A stretch of 64,000 nucleotides of DNA, taken from NCBI GenBank assembly GCA_914767715.1, contig OU612075.1:4216001-4280000 (forward strand). Reading direction: 5' to 3'. Numbering within the stretch: position 1 is the first letter of the stretch; every line of letters begins with the position of its first letter. The position numbers and the translations under genes were made by a program. This stretch comes from Membranipora membranacea. Lineage: Eukaryota; Bryozoa; Gymnolaemata; Cheilostomatida; Membraniporidae. Under the pieces are notes generated by a model. It saw only the letters and a list, made by a program, of their open reading frames with translations. It had not been told where the DNA came from and ran no database searches. Below are positions 58,795-64,000 of the stretch, piece after piece.

Positions 58795-58880
58795 CGTATA
58801 TGGTGTATATAGATTTAGATATGGTCTCCGTATATGGTGTATATAGATTTAGATATGGTCTCTGTATATGGTGTATATTG
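58795..58880 (+). repeat. 36-bp tandem repeat, about 2.5 copies
   Basis: CCGTATATGGTGTATATAGA then TTTAGATATGGTCT, repeated; third copy truncated. Confidence 0.85.
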
Positions 58881-60339
58881 TTTCACTATCACCTTGGTCT
58901 AGACAAGTACAATATCGCTGAAATGCATCGCAATGTCAGCAGAAATTTGAACGTATTGATTGGAATTTCCGAATCACTTTGGTAATGCGTCAGACGCAGC
59001 CAGCTGACATGTAATTATATTGTTACTAAATAAAGTGTACCATATCATTAACCATACTCAGTAAAGGCCCTGCAAAATAATGGAATTAGAAAGTCTTATC
59101 GTGCGTTTTATCCAGGGATATAGAATTACAAATTGGTGTCCCTTTTAATCACTGCTGCCCAGGACTCAGACAATGGCTGTTTGTTACTATTTATTATGAT
59201 ATTATTGATTAATGTTTGGTGTCCCTAAATGCTTGAATTTCTATTCTACGGAATGTAACCTAAGAAGATCTTGTTACTATACTAGCGAATCGGCAAGCAA
59301 GCTATCAATAAGAATGTTTAGAGCGATTCCGTATCATGACATTGAAAACTGACATCACAGTTTTTGCATCTAGTAGTAGTCAAAGAGGGAACCTGATACA
59401 AATATTGAATTGAATTAAATACCTGTGAAATTTTTGTATTATCTAAGTTGTCCAAATTCAGATTTATGTCCTAGGGTACTTGTGCACCCGAGGCAAACTT
59501 CAAAAAGAGTATTTTTCTGTTCAGGAGACAATAACTCCCAACACAAAAAGTTGCAAAGCATTTACAAAATTGAAAATCTAAATGGTCCAACCAGATGAAG
59601 TGTCCCCCTAGTAGGATCAACCAGGTTCTACATACAACGGCCAGACCCTGATTAGCCCACAGATATCGTTGAAATGTTCTGTATCGAACCACTGATACAA
59701 ATTAAAGGTAAACTGCTGCAAATTTCTGTCATGGCCCTGTGTCACAACACCCCAGTTTATGCACTCTAACTGTTCTATTTACTGGTGAATACACTATTAA
59801 CCAAAATATATTGCTGTTTTTAGGCTAATAAAAGACCTATATCTTGGTAAAAACGCTAATCATGGTCGTATATGCTGCTAATATTCAATGTATTTACTGG
59901 TAAATACGCTAATAAATGGTGTATTCTCTGATGTCTGGTTTCCCAGGTAATGTATACACTGATACGAAGGCCAAGAGTAAAAACTGGTGTCCAGCATAAA
60001 CCCTATTGTCTCTTGTATATTGGTATCATATATCCAGCCATCCTCATAGGCTAGGCATTCTCTATAGCCATTTTGTTTATTAGTTGGCTCTGCTAAGTCA
60101 TCTTATCAAGTGGACAGGAACTCTAGTGACATAAATGTGGCAATGTCCTTTTCCAGTAGGCTGGATAGGTTGATCACTATGCTAGTCCAAGAGGCTAGGT
60201 ATCGGAACCACCTGAGATTGAATCATATTTATTTTAGTATTTGGTATCTTCTGTTCCATTTTGCTTAATACATGACCTAAAATTTGTCTTAGGGAGATGA
60301 TGTATACTGAATTTTAATGGTGGGGATGGCTCTGTAATG

Positions 60340-60395
60340 AGGCAAACCCAGACTCTTGCCCCCCCCCTCCGTCCGACTGCCTCCCGACCGGGAAA
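60340..60395 (+). repeat. GC-rich dispersed repeat, copy 3
   Basis: CCCAGACTCTTGCCCCCC, TCCGTCCGACTGCCTCCCGA; diverged relative of 52165-52215. Confidence 0.5.
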
Positions 60396-61755
60396 TATAG
60401 TTCTCTCAGGTTCATGTCAAGTGACTCAATTACAGGAAATGTCAAAATTTATCTCTATTTTCCTCAAAACTAAAAAGTCTCTTATACCACCATACTAAAT
60501 CAATGCATTATTAATGAATCTGTATTTGACATAGGAAGACAATTCCAATTATGTGTTACATCACTTTCTTTCCCTTTCTCCGAATGGACACGCAACTCCT
60601 TTTTAGAGACCTAGATAAGTGCAAATCTCTATAAAGTTTAGGGGGAGGCATCGTGCAAAGAAGATCATAAGCTTCAGAAGAGCTCAGAGAACAACCTAGC
60701 TAGACGCGGCCAATCAAACTCTAAGGGTCATTTGATTTTACCCCGGCTGCGTCAGCTGGTTGTTTAGCCATATAATTTTCTGTATGTATGTACCTTTATT
60801 ATTTCAAGGGTGATTGAGAAATAAACCCTATCGGATTGTCTGAAACATATGGGATGAGTGGAGGGTTGTAACATAGGGATGTGACAGAGGGAAGCGATGG
60901 AGGGGATTGATGGAGGGGAGTGACAGAAAAGAGTGACGAAGAGAGTGATTGAGGGAATGATTTTAACCATGTATCGCGGCACATCTGGACTGCAGTCAGT
61001 GTTATGCAAATGAATAAAATTATTCATACTTGATGAGTGAGTATTTTCTAGTAATGATATATTCAGCAACTCAATCACAACTTAGAGTTGTCTCCTGCTA
61101 CATGAAAAGATTCAATACCAGGTACCAAACTCCTATTTATTCAAAAACAACCGATGAGAGGTCAGAATACAGTTATTTCAGGCCAGCGTCATAAGTAAAG
61201 TAATTACTGCAATGTGGAATAATTATGGCGCTTCAATATATAGTATCAATAACGAATAAATTAAAAAAAGCTAACACAACACATTCTCTTTCTTAGTAAA
61301 ATGAAAGACAAACGAGGTATGCAAGTTATATAATACACAATGCTCTGTATTAATCTGAATAAGGTGCCAGTTATTAAATATTGATCGAACTGACAAAATA
61401 GGCACACAGAAAGCTAGGACCTGTCAAACTCATTGTTAATTAGAAAAAAACACTTCATATTAGCCACAAAATTATGTAACAACCACACAGGTTAATGTTA
61501 ATGCTAGTCCAAAATCAGTTTGGGATGTTAGTTTTGCACTTGAACTAACTCCTCACCTCACAACCTCCCCGTAAACTTAAAATTAAGCACAGAGTGAACA
61601 AAATTAGTAGTATTCATAACCGAAGCTATATACTTAGATACGAGGCAGTGTAGCTCTGGTCGTCAATATAACAAGCATCTAGAGAGAATTGACGATTTGT
61701 TATTTTATGATGAAGACTGAATTCTCAATCCGGTATCTGTAAGCTTTCAGAGGGT

Positions 61756-63689
61756 CTAATGTCTCGCCTCAACCTCATCGTTGAATATGCCGATATGCAC
61801 ATAGGCTATGTAGTAAACTATGTTGAGTATTATGAATGATATTGGGAACAACGCTCGAGACACCAAGTCAATTTTACTGACACTGTTCATCTCATTTTTA
61901 TGCGCCTTCAGTTTGTTTCTATAGCCTACGTGACTCAGAAAACAGTAGCAGAATTTTACTAGACAGTTCTGCTTCGACATCCGCTGCTGCAGCGGTGGCG
62001 TTGGAGGCTGAAAAAAGAAGAAGAGTAATGTGGGTTAAAATTGCAGTCTGTCTCAGTCCGAAGACTGAGAAATAAAGTTTCCTAAGGGTGCGGCCGCCCT
62101 ATTAGGCGCCAGGTTGCTCTCAGTTTGCAGGCAGATCGGAGCACAACTGGGGTGTCAATTGAGCTCAGTAGTCAGTAGAATGCAGCAGGATTCCAACCCA
62201 AGACATCCAACACTCGCGCATTAGAGGGCAGGCGCTCTAACCACCTACCTCCTACTCTTAAGTAAGTTATTATTAAGGAGAAGACAACTCATTTAAGTTA
62301 CAGTAGATAGCAAAATTATCATGTTATTTCATCGTGACAAGGAGTGGCAACTGATTAGCAGGTATTACACACATGGTGAGTTGCTCACTGACTCCAGTAA
62401 ATGATTTTTACTGATTACCTTTTGCTGCTGACTTGAAAATATTATGTCAAATAATTACGCTAATTGTTATTGATGGCTTAGAGTTTGTGAATTTTCAAGT
62501 CTAATTGCATTATGTCAAAACTGTCACCATTTGTTTTGTTTTAGGTATGTCAGTCAAAAAATCAGACAAGCCATTTAATTGCTTAATATATCATTAACTG
62601 CAGACAAAATAACACTAGCAATAAACTTTGACTGACAGGCCAAAAAATGACTAACTCAGAATTTTAAAAAGCTAATGATGATGCAATTTAACTTGAGAAC
62701 CCATTAACACGATCTGTGGGTTCTGAATTCACAAATTCCAAAGCATCAGTGAGTAATATTTATTTACTTTTTAATATTTTCACACCAGACAGCAAAATTG
62801 ATTGATTTAATCATGTTTAATTGCATCTTCTGAATGATTACGGAATGTTATTTTGTCAACTTGTTAGTCAAATTTAGCCTCTAGTTTTGTTTTGTTGAAG
62901 GTTACCGAGAGTAATTTAAACAGCTGTCAATCAATATAAAAGTGCACAAAGTTAGAAAGTGACCAGCTGGTCTAGACAGCTAGACATACACAGTTATTCT
63001 TGATTCTTCCGCACAAAAGAGCTTCAATTATAAATCATTTTTGACCTACCTAACCCCAGCAGTCATACCAACCTACGGGGCTGGTGGGAATACAAAGTTA
63101 TCAGTGGCGATATTGTAATATCATGTAGCGTTTCAATAGCTTTGTCAAGCGGCTACTTTTTTGGTTTGCTTCATGATAAGGCTAACATTTCATAACGTGA
63201 TCGGGCTATGGTTCTAGGGCTACGGTTCCAACTGTTTTTCATCAGGGGGTGTAAGTGATGGAATTTGGCGTCAACGGACACCAATATACTGTCACCAAGC
63301 AAGTTAAATACAGCGGAAAGGGGAGCCCCTCTTAGACCGAGTCCTCTCATCTGGTCTCGTCTCGTCTCGTATATATCCTTCCAACCTAACTATCCCACAT
63401 TAACTTTCTTTCTGCGAGATGATAACATTTGATAAAATTATGTAAATAATAAACAATGTCCGACCACCCACCTTTAACTCGTCAGGGCGGAAGGCGTAAA
63501 TAGGTTTGCAGTCGTCTGGTTTGGTGATTTTAGTGAAGTAATTCACTCCAGCGTACTCCACGAATGCTGCCAGCACATATCCCATTGTCATAAGGATATA
63601 AATGTCCAGGGCAGTGAGATAGTCTAGTTTAGGTAAGTCAGATCGGCCCGACAGACCAATCGTTACGGTCGTCAAGAATGTCAAAATTC
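61756..63689 (-). CDS. second Cys-loop channel subunit, 3' part only
   Basis: Two exons: 63689-63472 and 62007-61756, joined in phase 0; 5' exons lie beyond the right edge (63690-64000 is intron). The first exon starts mid-M2 (GILTFLTTVTIGLSG), then DLPKLDYLTALDIYI, M3 (to EYAGVNYFTK) and the start of the cytoplasmic loop, ending FRPDELK. The second starts PPTPPLQQRMSKQNC and carries M4 (SKIDLVSRALFPISFIILNI) and the end FNDEVEARH. The intron in M2 has the same phase as in the neighbouring receptor gene. The loop is very short (about 55 residues) unless a small exon was missed in the 1.5-kb intron. Anion-type subunit by overall resemblance, but the 0' region is not visible. Confidence 0.88.
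62080..62260 (-). mobile_element. tRNA-derived SINE, family A, copy 3
   Basis: Minus strand: A box GGTAGGTGGTTAGAGCGCCT, B box GGGTTGGAATCCTGC, then CTGACTACTGAG, CCGATCTGCCTGCAAACTGA and GAGCAACC. This copy keeps the full tRNA head that copies 1 and 2 have lost. In the last intron of the partial receptor gene. Confidence 0.8.
63361..63372. repeat. GTCTC pentamer run
   Basis: Short GTCTC microsatellite, about 100 bp after the exon end at 63472 (reading the minus strand). Confidence 0.6.
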
Positions 63690-63833
63690 CTACAAAAAAG
63701 AACAAGATTGTTATGTTCTGGATGCAAATGTGTGAATGGTTCCTATTTTAACTCTATGGGCAAAATATCATGTAAGACAGTTAGTGGCGCAGGTGCTGAA
63801 AAACTTAGAGACGGCCTCCACAACAGACCACCT

Positions 63834-63878
63834 GACCAAAGTAGCAAAGACCGTATAATACAGTCTTTGCTACTGGTC
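63834..63878. repeat. hairpin
   Basis: GACCAAAGTAGCAAAGAC / GTCTTTGCTACTGGTC with an 11-bp loop; in the intron of the partial receptor gene. Confidence 0.75.
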
Positions 63879-64000
63879 TTTTTACAATCTGTAGTTTCTC
63901 ATGATTGCATCAGAGATAATCTTCATAACACAGCAAGGGTGGTACTGCCTCTGAGATATGTCAAGGAAAGCAACTCAAAAGATCAAAGTGATGGGAGACA

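Larger units (their letters stand above)
55120..61755. other. 6.6-kb intergenic region between the two Cys-loop genes
   Basis: Must hold the promoter of the 41805-55119 gene (at its left end) and the 3' UTR of the right gene (at its right end). It contains a TA/ATT tract at 56565-56610, the dispersed repeat at 57040-57252, short ACTGGTCATCTGAC tandem motifs near 57710-57770, a 36-bp tandem repeat at 58795-58880 and the GC-rich repeat at 60340-60395. No exon with splice sites was recognised. Confidence 0.5.

Noticed and set aside
61756-64000. Joining the right-hand exons to the 41805-55119 receptor as one gene
   Set aside because: Both have their own M2-M3 and M4 exons with stops, so they are two genes.

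Overview
This is genomic DNA from an animal, most likely a marine invertebrate. The reasons are AT-rich DNA, compact exons split by GT-AG introns of roughly 0.2 to 4 kb, tRNA-derived SINEs, a LINE, many small inverted-repeat transposons, and genes of metazoan-only channel families. The phylum cannot be fixed from the sequence alone; a spiralian or other bilaterian is my guess. All gene models below were built by hand from reading frame, splice signals and intron phase.

Layout: (1) 17-1101, minus: the 5' two coding exons of an unrecognised gene that leaves the window at the left. (2) 5544-19514, plus: a complete TRPV-type cation channel (TRPV-A, 17 exons, two alternative first exons, two possible C-termini). 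(3) 21470-23645, minus: a five-exon gene for a protein with degenerate ankyrin-like repeats followed by a coiled coil, lying between the two TRPV genes. (4) 25765-40232, plus: a second TRPV channel (TRPV-B, 16 exons), with a decayed LINE in its intron 7. (5) 41805-55119, minus: a complete ten-exon Cys-loop receptor of the GABA-A/glycine (anion channel) type. (6) 61756-63689, minus: the last two exons of a second Cys-loop receptor whose 5' part lies beyond the right edge.

TRPV-A and TRPV-B share intron phase from exon 5 through exon 16, and exons 7, 8, 11, 12, 13 and 15 are identical in length. They are therefore tandem duplicates that kept the ankyrin/transmembrane core and diverged in the N-terminus, the S1-S2 loop and the C-tail. 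Both Cys-loop genes are also neighbours in the same orientation and are likely duplicates. The window is thus two adjacent ion-channel pairs: sensory-type TRPV channels transcribed rightwards and inhibitory-type ligand-gated channels transcribed leftwards, with TRPV-B and the first Cys-loop gene converging near 41 kb.

Non-coding space is rich in small mobile elements: three tRNA-derived SINE families, at least five MITE or foldback elements (three with TA target duplications), a recurrent 35-bp hairpin family at four sites, several minisatellites that touch exon borders, and a 383-bp GC-rich insert flanked by 16-bp direct repeats. The most interesting leads are the alternative first exons of TRPV-A with N-myristoylation motifs, the Cys-rich insertion in TRPV-B, the ankyrin/coiled-coil gene between the channels, and the recurrent hairpin family.
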